A DNA stretch of 64,000 bases from Megalonaias nervosa (Eukaryota; Mollusca; Bivalvia; Unionida; Unionidae): positions 96,012 through 160,011 of the forward strand of contig JAECUM010001828.1 of the NCBI GenBank assembly GCA_016617855.1. The letters run 5' to 3'. The notes below the pieces were generated by a model. The model had not been told where the DNA came from and did no database searches. It worked only from the letters and a program-made list of their open reading frames with translations. Every line of letters begins with the position of its first letter. Within the stretch, counting starts at the first letter, position 1. The position numbers and the translations under genes are program-made. This document shows, piece after piece, positions 11,485 through 21,818 of this stretch.

Positions 11485-12545
11485 ATGATTGGAGAAACAC
11501 ACTCAGCTAGATTAGCTCGAGAGCAACTAGAGACAATTAAAAAATATTTACCTGTTCGTGATTCTGTTAAGCAAAAACTACAATCACGTCAGGAATCTCA
11601 AGTTGAATTTGCAGAGGATACAAAACAATTATTTAAACCTATTACAGAAACCACTAAAGGTCTTCTTCCTGTATTAGAGAAAACCACTGAAGCAACTGGA
11701 AAAATAGCAGAAAGAACTAAAAAAAACCAAAAAAGATTCTACGAGAACTTCCAGCTGAAATAGCTGCTGCTCAACCAATGCAAGAAATACTTGAAGGTAT
11801 TGACCAAGCTGATGCTGAAATAGGTGATATAAAAGATCGTATACCAGAACCAGAGAAAAAACTAGAAGGAATTAAAACTGCGCTGATCGATAAATTTACT
11901 GAATATGGTATTGGGTACATCAAACAACTCGACGAAAAAGATTTACCTGAGAGTGCCGTCAGAAGTTTTTTTGATAGAAGACAATTTCTAAAGCCTGAGT
12001 ATCATGTTCGTTCTATGGACATTGAAAAATGGTATAAATGGATATTTCGCATACACCACGGCGTTGATCGGGTCCGAAGTAATGATCCCAAATATAATGA
12101 GTATAGAAACAAAATAGATAATTATATTACGCAGTTACAACAACGACAATTACAATCACAACAAAAACAACAGCGACAACAACAATCTCCAAAATCACGA
12201 ATACCATTGCCACAATCTCCAAAACCACAAAAACAACAACAACGAAAGGGAGTAACGAGTGAGGAAGAAGAACATGATGTAGTTTTTGATCCTGACCCCG
12301 GCGCAACTGGAAGTGGTCTTATTACTCTGGGAAGTGGTCTTATTACTCCATGTCCAAACAACGTTCTCTCCGATGTTAATTGACTAGAAATCCTTATTGG
12401 AGGAAAACAAGCTGGTAATAATTCCTCAGAAGTAATTAATGAAGCAGCTGATATTTGTAAACGATTATTTACAGGTGGTATCATGGATATTAATGTGTAT
12501 CAATCTCTCATTAATGAAATCGCCGATGACTACCACAGTGATTAA
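11485..12545 (+). pseudogene. Coiled-coil viral structural protein, broken
   Basis: First gene of the cassette, about 350 codons. The first part (11485-11763) is a charged helical segment. The frame changes near the A-runs at 11719-11726 and 11729-11734, and the second part (open to 12380) carries more coiled coil, a W-rich patch (EKWYKWIFRIHH) and a glutamine/proline-rich low-complexity stretch. An in-frame TGA at 12381-12383 stops it, yet the same frame stays open to TAA at 12543-12545. The whole reading is therefore one gene with a frameshift and a nonsense codon. No enzymatic motif is seen. The function is unknown; a minor virion or scaffold role is inferred from position. Confidence 0.7.
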
Positions 12546-12573
12546 GTATATAATTAGATACAATGACTATAAT

Positions 12574-13026
12574 ATGATGATCATACATAATAATCAACGT
12601 GGACCTACTATGGTCAGGGTAATAAATTCACGATCACCAGTATACAAAACAACCTACGGAGATGGATTAGGTGATGTTGTTCAAGGTCTATTTAGAAGGA
12701 TAGCCCCAAAAGCAATACCAATTGCAAAGCAACTGGGAATGAAAGCTATTGATGTTGTTCGTGAAAAAGGTATTGGTACTGTTGGTGATGTTGCTAGTAA
12801 AGCATTTTCAACAATCAAGGATAGACAAGCACGATTAATACGACGAAAACCTCAGCCACCAGTGAAACTAGCCAGCACTGAAGTGATGCCTGCAAATATT
12901 AGTAAAATAATAAATCAAGCTGCGAATCAAAAACTAGCAGAGTTGGCTGATGTACCAATGTCAGAAAAAGAAAAAAATATAACCGCTAGTCTAATAGCTG
13001 GAAGTGGTCTTTGTGTTAGACAATAG
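12574..13026 (+). CDS. Small basic virion core-like protein
   Basis: About 150 residues, apparently intact. I take the start at ATG 12574, 28 nt after the stop of the previous gene, rather than the longer in-frame start at 12439, which would overlap that gene. It opens with a basic N-terminus. A glycine-rich GDGLGDVVQGLFRR segment and repeated helical blocks with Lys/Arg clusters (RLIRRKPQPP) follow. Proteins with a 'GDGLGD' leader and basic helices recur in Polinton/adintovirus virion gene clusters, where a core or minor capsid role is assumed. No known catalytic motif. The major capsid gene begins 14 nt downstream. Confidence 0.65.
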   Translation: MMIIHNNQRGPTMVRVINSRSPVYKTTYGDGLGDVVQGLFRRIAPKAIPIAKQLGMKAIDVVREKGIGTVGDVASKAFSTIKDRQARLIRRKPQPPVKLASTEVMPANISKIINQAANQKLAELADVPMSEKEKNITASLIAGSGLCVRQ

Positions 13027-13040
13027 CAAATATAATAAAG

Positions 13041-14384
13041 ATGTTCAAACGTATATCTGATCCCGCATTCGACATGGACGCACCAGTTCTCAAGGATGAG
13101 TCTGTGCGCGATTATCAGTATTATTCTTACGATGCACGTGTACCTGACGCACGAGGAAGAATTGAATTACAAGTTCATGATACAAGTAGATATTTCTTGC
13201 CCGCTGAAGCATTTATCGAAATAGAAGGTAGACTCTTACGAGCAGATAATAACGCATACGGAATTGGTGATGGAGTTGGTTTTGTTAACAACGGTGTCAT
13301 GGCTTTATTTAACAGTGCCATATATATCATTGACGGAAAGAATATTGAATCATGCCTGGAAAATGTGGACATTGCCACGACGATACTTGGTCTTGCAAGA
13401 TACAGCGATGATTACTCAAGATCAGCTGGTCCATCAATGATGTTTGCAAAGGATACAACTGATCATCCAGAAAACAGAAACGTAACACTAAATGCAGCTG
13501 GAACTGAAGTTGCATCAATGAATGAAAACTTCAACTTGGGATTCGCATCGCGTCGAACAATGTTAAACGGTGATGAAGAATTTTCATGTGCGATTCCACT
13601 GTCACATATATTTGGATTCTGCAGAAATGTTAGGAAGGTTATATTTGGCACTAAACACACAGTGGTACTTGTTAGAAAAGCCACCGACAATGATGCAATA
13701 TGGCATGCTGCTGCCGTTGCTGCAGGTAAAGTAATACTGACAAAACTTTCGTTGTGGATGCCAACAATGACTCCATCGATTACCGAAGAACAACGGTTAC
13801 TTTCTTTTATGGACAGTGGTGGTAAATCAATGTTGTCATGGTTGACTATGACCACAGATAGTATTCAAGGTGCTGTTGCTTGTTTATTTACATGGCAGAT
13901 AGCATCACAGCAGGGGGTGTCAGCACCATGACATATATTTATTGCGTTTCAGGAAAATGCCAGAGTAGACTCACAGGAACGAAATCCAATGGTGTTTGAT
14001 ACGCTTGGAGTTAGTGAAGTTTCTTTGAGGATAAATGGTCATCAAGAACCTTCCGAAGAAGTGTTGCTAAATTTTGAAAATAATCATGTTGCACGTGCAT
14101 ATCATCGCTTGATGACATTTATGGGGCGTGATCAGAATGTTGATTCTGGTTTACAGATATCTCAGCGTGATTTTACAACACTGTATCCAATAAATTACTT
14201 TTCACTAGAACAGTTAGATTTATTCAGACAATCTGTCGTTGATATACACTTTCGAGCTCGTGTTGCTCGACTGCCCGCTGGTGGTTATAGGGCAATCGTT
14301 GTTATACTCAGCAATAAATCAATGTTACTTGAAGGTGTTGGTGGACGAATGAGAGTTGTTGATGCTCCGGTAGAAAACATGTAA
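13041..14384 (+). pseudogene. Major capsid protein (double jelly-roll type), one nonsense codon
   Basis: About 447 codons in a single frame, interrupted only by TGA at 13929-13931. The N-terminal 296 residues and the remainder (another 131 residues from ATG 13989, plus an open linker) share one frame. It begins with a short arm followed by beta-rich blocks (RGRIELQVHDTSRYFLPAEA) and paired aromatic/Asp motifs typical of the hexon-like capsid proteins of Polinton-type viruses. Size agrees with that family (roughly 400-600 aa). It would form trimeric pseudo-hexagonal capsomers. Position between the core-like gene and the pX-like gene supports the call. TGA could derive from CGA by CpG decay. 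No intron signals were seen at the break. Confidence 0.75.
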
Positions 14385-14406
14385 TTAGATCGTTTATGAT
14401 ATTATA

Positions 14407-14973
14407 ATGTCATATAATCACGTTAGTGTTACCCTGACTCCTGGTCAGATTAAAAGGCTACAATCAGCGTCAAAAGATAACTGTGGAATAAAACTATCAC
14501 TAAAAAAAAGAACAGATAGCAGGTGGTCAAAATAAATTATCTCTTACAGAACATCAGCTCAGGCATCTCAATGAAGCCAAAAAATCAAATAAAGGTATAA
14601 AACTTAATCTTTCTGCGGGTGCCATTAAAGACATCGCTAAGACAGGTGGTATATTTCCACTTCTTGCAGCTATACCAGCATTAATAGCCGCTGCAGCCCC
14701 AGCTGTTGCAAAAGCAGCTGCATTAGGCGCTGTTGGAACCGCTGCTGGAATGGCATTAAAGAAAGCAACGGGTCAAGGAATCATGCACACAGAAAACTTT
14801 TTAAAAAAAGATCACGGGCAAAACAACACGGAGGACGTCTAAGAGCACCAAACGTGCCACAGCCGGGCCATCTAAGATTATCAGGCCCAGTATACGGTCG
14901 CGGTCTAAGATTGCCAGGGACCCCATATTCATGGTACGGAAAGGGTCTAAGACTTCCCGGGACAGTTCATTGA
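14407..14973 (+). pseudogene. pX/mu-like minor virion protein, two frame changes
   Basis: Starts 22 nt after the capsid stop. The N-terminus has two copies of a motif of the form LTPGQIKRL..GIKLSL / LTEHQLRHL..GIKLNL, then a glycine-started alanine-rich hydrophobic stretch (PLLAAIPALIAAAAPAVAKA) and a basic, proline/glycine-rich tail with repeated GLRLPG. An amphipathic Ala-rich segment after basic repeats resembles the membrane-active or core peptides (pX/mu, pVI) of adenovirus-like virions. The frame shifts once at the A8 run 14502-14509 and back at the A7 run 14803-14809, ending at TGA 14971-14973. The assignment is by composition and gene order, not by a diagnostic motif. Confidence 0.6.
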
Positions 14974-14981
14974 TTCTGCCC

Positions 14982-15367
14982 ATGTCCAATTTTGATTTAC
15001 TTGATGCCGCTGAAAAATTAAAAATAAAAAACTTCAGAGGAGTTTTTATGCGTGATCAATTACCAAAAAAACCAAACAATATTGAAACAGGTATTATTAA
15101 TCTCGATAAAAACTCTGGTCGTGGCACTCATTGGGTTGCATATGCAATTGATCCATGTGGAATTATTTATTTTGAATTTTAAAATATGTTAGTAACATGC
15201 AGAATATTCCAATCTGGTATTCAACGCTACCAACACAAACATTAATGGATCCACCAATATGTGGTCATGAAGTACTCACTGTACTTGATGCTGTATCAAG
15301 ATCAACAACGCCACCTTATAAAGTCGTGCATGAATATACTACGTTGTCACATTTAAACAGACATTAG
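14982..15367 (+). pseudogene. Adenain-like cysteine protease (maturation protease), broken
   Basis: I take ATG 14982 as the start, 8 nt after the previous stop. The first piece (66 residues to TAA 15180-15182) holds the GTHW motif with the predicted catalytic His at residue 50 and an acidic residue near its end (YFEF). The second piece, open from ATG 15197 to TAG 15365-15367 in another frame, contains ICGH with the predicted nucleophilic Cys. His then acidic residue then Cys is the order of adenovirus-type C5 proteases, which Polintons carry to process capsid proteins. Total length of about 125 codons is short for the family (roughly 180-210), so a central part is probably deleted at the 15180-15196 break. 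Confidence 0.75.
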
Positions 15368-15372
15368 TAAAT

Positions 15373-16433
15373 ATGATGGTAGATATTTACGGAAGATCTT
15401 CTCGTGGTAAAGCTCAGCAGCAAGGTGATTTATCTAAATATGCAACTCTTGACCAGCTCAGAAATGAAATTGATGATTTATTAAACATTACAAATGTGGA
15501 TAAAAATGAAGTCGTTGTTTTTCAGGATAAACAAGGACGATTAAAAACAATATACAACTGCCAGATACGAATTCCTACCGCGGTTGTTAATAATCTCATT
15601 ATTTTCTCCGATCAAGGTAAAATACAAGATTCCGGTAAGTCAGTTAACGATTGTATCAAGAAAGCTGGTGATTCATTCACGGGTAACATTATCATGAATC
15701 GAAATAAAATTATAGACCTTGGAAACCCAGCCGCAGATACAGACGCCGCGACAAAAAAATACGTCAACGATCAAGAATCTAACTATATATTAGCCAACGG
15801 TGGTATAATGCGTGCATTTCTCAACATGAATAATATTCGTATTAATAATCTCAGAACACCAGAATTAGATTTTGATGCTGCAACAAAAAATATGTCGATG
15901 ATAAGGAAATTCCAGTAACAACTTCGTTAACAAAAATCAGTGATGAAATGACCGCATTTAGAACTGATTTTTCTAATCACATACAAACGTTCTTAAATTT
16001 TCGTCGAAATATAAACAGATCTATTAATGAGTTTTTGGGAAGTCCACCAACTGTTGATATTGAACTCGTCAACGTTAACACGAAACTCAATGATATTGTC
16101 AGTGGAATCCCTAATATTGTTAGTAAAACTAATCTGATTAAAATTCCACACGGACAAATTAAAAATATTGTATACACAGTAGCATCAGGATCATCAACAT
16201 GGACACCACAAAATAACAGTCTCGAACATACCGCAGAAGTAACTGGGTCATACAGGCTGTCCATGTATGGTTTGGAAATTACTGCGGCCACTTCATCATC
16301 ACCGAATGTACATTATAATCCTCTACTGGTGATGCTAAATAAGAACACCAAAGAAACATTTACGTTGACATCAACGGAAATGCCCCCGAGATGTTACTGG
16401 TGGTGTCTGGAATTCGTAGCTGAAACTCCTTAA
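15373..16433 (+). pseudogene. Fibre-like protein with phage-tail-type repeats, one frame change
   Basis: About 350 codons, in two open parts (15373-15918 and 15948-16433) separated by a frame change at the A6 run 15885-15890. The middle holds repeats of the kind G-x-x-x-x-x-N-I-x-M-N-x-N-x-I-x-x-L followed by DTDAATKKYV, a spacing common in phage tail fibres and in fibre proteins that trimerise as beta-helix shafts. The C-terminal 90 or so residues are Ser/Thr- and aromatic-rich and look like a compact beta head. A receptor-binding spike role is inferred from gene order and repeat type. Its ATG lies 5 nt after the protease stop. Confidence 0.7.
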
Positions 16434-16449
16434 TTAATTACCTAATTAA

Positions 16450-16677
16450 ATGACAACATCATTAAGTATAATGAATCAAACCCAAGGACCCCAGTCCCAC
16501 ATCGACGTTCAACGTCACAGATACAATCAAATATGTAAATGTCTGACCGAACTAAAAAATTACATCAACGATTATACAGTAAAAGTAAAAAAATATCTCA
16601 GACGTATGGTTGTCACTGATATAATTGTTTACTCAGTTTCTGCTATTATTGCTGGAGCCGGATTATTATTACAGTAA
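16450..16677 (+). pseudogene. Small viral membrane protein truncated by a transposon
   Basis: 75 codons. A polar helical N-terminus (residues 1-50) is followed by a basic turn (KKYLRR) and one hydrophobic helix (about residues 53-74, IIVYSVSAIIAGAGLLL). The last sense codon (CAG, 16672-16674) and the stop (TAA) are supplied by the terminal CAGTAA of the inserted element. If the element and one TA copy are removed, the frame runs on for a further short stretch to a stop at 18350-18352, so the native protein had a short tail after the membrane helix. Function unknown. Confidence 0.6.
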
Positions 16678-17011
16678 AACCTGTTATGAGAGACCGCCCC
16701 TTCTGCCAACAGAAAGTGGTCTCTCAAGACAGGTGGTCTTTCATAGCAGGTTTGTACAAAAATACGTTTCCAAAGTCCAGTTTCAGAACAATTTCAAGAA
16801 AAATAACCACAATCACTGTACAAATATTCTATTCTTTATTAGCAGTTGTTGCTAAAATATTGTATGCATTCATCTACAAACAAAATTATATTGTAATGAA
16901 GATATTCTATCATTAAACATGAAATCACATTTACATTTGATGATCACATATTTTAGCATATGAAATTGTTTCTGAATTACTCATTTTCCTTTATAACAAC
17001 CTAAATTTGTT

Positions 17012-17128
17012 TTACCAATGTTTAAACCACTTTTTGCGAGTGGTCTGCACTTTTTCACTTCTTTCAGTTACAATAATTATTTTCTCCAGCATTAAAATTT
17101 GTCTCTTTTTAGTTGGAAGTTCGTCCAT
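17012..17128 (-). pseudogene. Possible transposase N-terminal relic
   Basis: 38-codon minus-strand frame starting ATG 17128 and reading MDELPTKKRQILMLEKIIIV, then a charged helix and a stop. The KKR-x-x-L-x-x-x-x-K-I-x-I-I pattern resembles the psq/CENP-B helix-turn-helix start of pogo-family transposases. Too short for a firm call. Confidence 0.35.
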
Positions 17129-17824
17129 TGTTATTAAAATTATTAGTGCTCAGTTGTAATATTGAACGTAAAGACGGCGGCTGTGGGAAAATATGAAAAC
17201 TCTATACATGTGCATTGCATATCTAACAAGTAATGAAATAAAAAGAAACAATTATCTCATCTAGAAATAGGACCATTTACTCAGTGATAAAAGTCAACGG
17301 CTTCATTCAAAGACAACATACAGGGATTAACTCTATAGGCAAAGTGTGTAACCCGGTCGCACCAACTTGAATAGACGACAGCTTTGTGATTGGGATGTCA
17401 TCACTTAGCATGGGGGGGGAGAACAAACATCACAAGTTTTGTGCACTATCAATCGAATCCCGCAAATGATTCTCTCTTGCTGGTTTAATAGACAATGACC
17501 TTATTCACCCCCGGCAATACCGATAAAATCGAGACAAACAATATAGGCGGCCACTTTGTCAACTTTGGCACTTCAACGGCATTTCATGACATGTACATTA
17601 GCCTGGTTTACGGACCGCAGCATCTATCACCGGTAGCAACAATCCTTTTTTTTTAATATTCCTTTTATATTTGTCTTTGATCAGAACAATCTATACTAAT
17701 CAATCGGTCGTTGTAATAACTGATTGCATAAAGGTCACTGGTGTTTGTCTGTTCTCGCGATACAGTCGTCATAGGGATGCTAGGTCCTACAACGGCCGGG
17801 AAGCAATTTAAGTGCGGGAATAAT

Positions 17825-17921
17825 TAGTCTGGTTCCCTGCTCTGTATGCTTTCTGCGTTCCTCACCCCTATACGAATAACGGAGAACAACACAGGAGCAT
17901 ACGAAGCAGGGAACCAGGCTA
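17825..17921. repeat. Foldback MITE-like palindrome nested in the transposon
   Basis: 17825-17850 and 17896-17921 are near-perfect reverse complements beginning TAGTCTGGTTCCCTGCT / TAGCCTGGTTCCCTGCT, with a 45-bp loop. Related words 'tagcctggtttacgg' (about 17599) and 'tagtctggtttacg' (about 17944) occur nearby. Probably a separate tiny MITE inserted in the larger element. Confidence 0.6.
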
Positions 17922-18349
17922 GGGAAATAATCTACATACACTTTAGTCTGGTTTACGAGAGAAACTATAAATCACTATAAGCCTAGCTAAAAATTCAGAG
18001 ATCGGTAGGCAGCCTATTGTTTAATTTTAATTTTAATTTTTTTTTTTTTTATTTAGAACGGTATGAGCGGTCGTTTTTACAGGGATTAAATAAAGGTTGG
18101 TGGAGTTTATCCTTGTTTTTTTGTGATGCGGTCGCTCATAGCAGTGTCGAAATGCATATTTTGCCAAGAAATCGCGGTCGCTGGTTGCGTTCAGCAGGTG
18201 GTCGCTCATAGCAGAGCGTTTATATAATAAAATCGATCCGTGCATTACGATTGTGGTCGTACATGACAGGTGGTCGCTCATAGCAGAGGTCGCTCATGAC
18301 AGGTTCTACTGTATCAAAATACAGTAAAACATTATTCCATCACTTTGAA

Positions 18350-19312
18350 TGAGCTTGAATGGTGATCAAATACAGCAAGGACATGGCTACTAATTTTTAG
18401 GCCATAGATATAGACTTAGAAATATTTTCAAAATTATTAAGTTTTAAAGTTAACATCAGTTCTGCAAATCAGCAGCTTATAAAGTTTAAAACAGAGAGGA
18501 TGTTGATTTCTTTGATATTTTCATGAAGTTGGTATGTGTGTCATTCAGTAATTCCTCTTTTGACATTTTGGTAATGAGGGCAAGCATTCCAATATTTAAG
18601 GATGACAGCTTTTTATATGAGAAAAGCATCTACCAATAGATCCCTTATGGTATGTTCTAATAAATATGTGTGTGATCAATAACTTTTAGGGTTGATGATC
18701 TTTATTTATTGATACAATGGCAGCAATCATGAAGTATAACAATGGTACTATAATGTATGAACTGCAACTGTATGTGATTGCAGAGACATTACAGAATCTC
18801 GTAAATCTGCATATCTGCCATTGTCCAACCTCACCAAATACTGTTGGCAAAATGCTTTTAATTAACTAGATATATCAATCAGTAAAGGCATTCCTTCCTC
18901 AATTTCAGATGCCATTTAGAAAGCACTTAAGTATGGTTTGTATCCTAGAAGTAAGATGTTAACATGATCAGTTGGAATTTGTTAATATTATCCAATTCTA
19001 CAAATTTTTTTATCCATACAGTAAGTGAATTATGCAATTTTTGTATGCTTGATACGCTTTGTTTTGAATAAAGGGTATTCCTTATATTTTGGGGGAAGTC
19101 ACCCAATTGCATGTTCTGGAGAAAAAGCTGCATCATCTATGAAAAAGGAATTCTGTGGTGCTGATCCACTAAAAGCTAGATCAATGTGCTTTTAATTGAT
19201 ACCACTGATGTGGCTGATAAAAACTCTTAATTCACTTCAACCCATGGTATAGAAACATTTCCATGTTTAACTTAAGACTAAACTAAACAATTTGCTGTTT
19301 GACTAAAAACTA
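18350..19312. other. Gene-free stretch
   Basis: AT-rich sequence between the two transposons, presumably the former right flank of the viral fragment or host intron. No viral gene and no convincing exon seen. Confidence 0.4.
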
Positions 19313-20488
19313 CCATATATGCTCACATATAATTAGGAAAAAATAAATGGCCTGCTACAATTGTTTAGTTGTTTATAAGGCCAAGAGGGTTATTAGGTGT
19401 AGAACAATAACTACTGGTAAACTTAATCTATGGTACATAATGACTTGGGGATAATGGGTTTATTTTGTTGCCCATTGCCCATTAATCCATGCTGACTCTA
19501 TGATACATGTATATTGTTTAAAGAAGTAACGCACGGGTCATTCTTTCTAATCAAAGCCATAACTATCTCACCTGTTTGAGGTAGTTTTGTGTGTAATGAT
19601 GTCCACAATGTCAACGAATCATATATCATATTTTTGTTAATCAAACTACCGGTAGTTAAAAAAAATAGTTGCAATGTTAAATAAGTAACCAATACAACTT
19701 GATAGCCAACCACCCATAGAAAAAATATACAATAAAATATAAATAGGATACTGCCACTATCAAAAGTTATTTAAGTTTATTCTTTCATGAAATTTAGGGC
19801 AATACTTTAAATGAATAGTAGTGGAAATGAAATAAAGTGTTCTGCTTATGATATGACATTCAAATGTAAAGCAAATTACAACTGTGCTGCAGCACACAAA
19901 TTTCGTGCTTATGAGAAGCATTTATGGGAATGGCAGAAAAGCAAATTGACATTAGTAGAGATACCAAGAACAAAGAAGGTGGTTCAGACTGTAAATGGTT
20001 CCTTCCCTGAACTGAGAAAGAACTAAATGATTCACTAACAAGTGAATGTCAACAAAATGGATATATTATCATAAGAACTGCAAATCGTCTGCATGCTGAG
20101 ATAATGATGAGAGAACTATTTTGATAAAAAAGACCAGTCATGAAAAAACACATTTCATAGTTGTTTTGGATTGTTTAGCCGATTGTTCAAAGCTGCCTCC
20201 TGTCATCATTCGCTGGTGTAATCATTCATGCACATCAAAAGGATGGATGAAAGTGGAGCAATTGAATGGCTGGAGATATTCATTTTCGTTAGGCTCGAAG
20301 AAAAAATTTTATTTTAGTAATGTGGTTTTCCTAAACAAATACAATTAGAACGTAATGCATGCATCTGGTGATTTCATGTTGGACCTATGGATCGGCTGAT
20401 GCGCAGGTCATGCACTTTTAATGTTTTTAGATATTCAGTTTGGAAGGTTGGCTTATATGCGAATGGGTTAATATGTGAGTATATATGG
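19313..20488 (+). mobile_element. Second pogo/Tigger-like transposon (decayed)
   Basis: Inverted ends CCATATATGCTCACATATAA (left) and CCATATATACTCACATATTA (right, reverse complement) with TA on both sides (19311-19312, 20489-20490). The 1176-bp element encloses a + strand transposase relic. Its termini differ from those at 8002 and 16672, so it is a separate family or subfamily. Confidence 0.75.
19802..20345 (+). pseudogene. pogo-type transposase relic
   Basis: Frame 19811-20026 contains a DNA-binding region with a helix-turn-helix pattern (AAAHKFRAYEKHLWEWQKSK) followed by a region ending ELRK, as in CENP-B/JRK-like proteins. After frame changes and a deletion, 20121-20348 reads HEKTHFIVVLDCLADCSKLP then PVII and GWM, the hallmark block after the first catalytic Asp of DDE_1 transposases. 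Stops and the missing 3' part make it nonfunctional. Confidence 0.75.
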
Positions 20489-20490
20489 TA

Positions 20491-21582
20491 AGCATTGATC
20501 AATCAGGTGTCAGAGTTTTGAGTTGAATTTCATTGTTAGCATTTAGGCCTGGATTTTAGTCCAAGTGAACATATGGTGCTCTCATGTTACTATTTGTTGT
20601 CCATCAGGTATCCCTCAACAGTTATATCTTATTGCTCTAAGGATCATATTTCTGATCAGACTTTAATAAACCTTTGTATTATATCATCAAGATGTCAGGT
20701 AAAAGAAATAAGTTATCATCAGTGACATGGGTGCTTGTAATTTTATGCAAGAAAATCGAATTAAGCAAAAGGGTTTTGCTTCATTGCAAGTCACAGAAGT
20801 CAATCCACAATATATCTTTACCACCTATGGCGCCTGTGCAGAAACTTCTTTTTTTCACATGACATTGACAAATCGAGATATTATATTAAAGGTATGTGAT
20901 AAAGCTGTCAGCTAGTTACACATGTACATAAAAACACATTTCATATCTTTTAACTTTTTATTTCACTGATATTCTTTAAAAGAGTTTCGAAAGATTGGAA
21001 ATGTGTATGTATTGTAAGGCATAGAGTAGAGGTGCACAGTATTACAGTATACTGGTTTACTGTGGTATTTTTGGGCTGGTATGTACCATGGTAACTTTTT
21101 ACTGTACCGGTATGTTGGTAGTGTCTGTCAGTAGATGTACAGAAATTCCTGAGGAATCTTGTCATAACTTTAATGACATTAACAGCATTTTTTCATCCTT
21201 CATGACAAAGGAGTTCAAAATTTTTCTTTTCTTTACAAAATGGTTTCATCTGTCACAAATTAATGGTGAATATTGCAAATATAATTATATTTATGATCTT
21301 AAATCACATGCTTGACATGTAATTTACAAATTTCAACAGGTGGTCAGATGGAATGTTGTGAAATATATTCAGGCCAATTCCAGCTTTCAGAAAAAGTTTG
21401 GATGAAAGAAAACAACCCCCACCCCATGTTTTTACTATTTACTAGTACATGTGAATGTGCTTAGTATATGTATTCCTTTGTAAGAGTGCAAATCAAGAGA
21501 TCATTTTCAGGAGCACACTCATTTTCTATCTGAAATTTATGTAATGTCTGAAGTCCCCTAAATATTTTCTATTTTCTTAAGG
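20491..21582. other. Gene-free stretch with one weak exon-like frame
   Basis: A + strand frame near 20727-20891 ends at a GTATGT donor but lacks a credible acceptor. No annotation is supported. Confidence 0.35.
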
Positions 21583-21818
21583 GGTGCCCTGAGTGGCTGA
21601 GTGGTCTAAAGTGCTCATTGTTATGGATCACTGCCATCTCACCTCTGTCTGCATGGGTTTTAGTCTCAGCTTTGGCCAATGTGGGTATGTGAAAAAGCTT
21701 GCCAGTAGCTTCTTGTGGGTTGGTTGTTCTTTCCACGGCTTTCCCGGGTTCTTCCTCCACCATTTATACTGGCTGCCATATATAGCATTAAACTCTACAG
21801 CAACAACAACAACAACAA
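21583..21818 (+). mobile_element. tRNA-derived SINE
   Basis: The 5' part (21586-21675) resembles a tRNA head, with an A-box-like TGGCTGAGTGG at 21594-21604 and a degenerate B-box near GGTTTTAGTC (21656). A non-tRNA body (gtgggttggttgttctttcc, cccgggttcttcctccacca) follows and ends in a (CAA)n tail at about 21799-21818. This head-body-simple-tail layout is that of a SINE. The tRNA part does not fold as a functional tRNA. Confidence 0.7.

Larger units (their letters stand above)
11485..16671 (+). mobile_element. Endogenous structural-gene cassette of a Polinton/Maverick- or adintovirus-like virus
   Basis: Seven closely packed intron-less genes on one strand, with gaps of 5-30 bp: coiled-coil protein, small core-like protein, major capsid protein, pX/mu-like protein, adenain-type protease, fibre-like protein and a short membrane protein. 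Tight packing and the capsid-plus-protease combination are characteristic of Polinton-like viruses and are unlike the surrounding host DNA. Most genes are broken by indels in A-runs or by TGA codons. No DNA polymerase B, retroviral-type integrase, FtsK/HerA ATPase or long terminal repeat is visible in the window, so this is a fragment. The right side is interrupted by the transposon at 16672. Confidence 0.85.
16672..18311. mobile_element. TA-target DNA transposon with 24-bp inverted ends, probably pogo-like
   Basis: Left end CAGTAAAACCTGTTATGAGA and right end (reverse complement) CAGTAGAACCTGTCATGAGC continue as GACC on both sides, 21 of 24 matching. TA flanks both ends (16670-16671, 18312-18313). 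Subterminal copies of 'ggtggtcgctcatagcag' cluster at 18128-18305 and in weaker form at 16720-16750, as expected for transposase binding sites. A short minus-strand relic (17012-17128) resembles the start of a pogo/Tigger transposase. The 1640-bp element is otherwise noncoding. A second copy of its left end lies at 58204-58243. Confidence 0.75.

Noticed and set aside
12122..13855. Minus-strand open frames across the viral genes
   Set aside because: They are shadows of the + strand viral genes, which have clear family features and tight spacing.
20727..20891. + strand exon ending at a GTATGT donor
   Set aside because: The open frame is protein-like, but there is no credible acceptor and its phase 0 end does not match the phase 1 start of the first Ig exon.
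21586..21675. Functional tRNA gene
   Set aside because: It continues into a SINE body with a (CAA)n tail, and the B box is degenerate.
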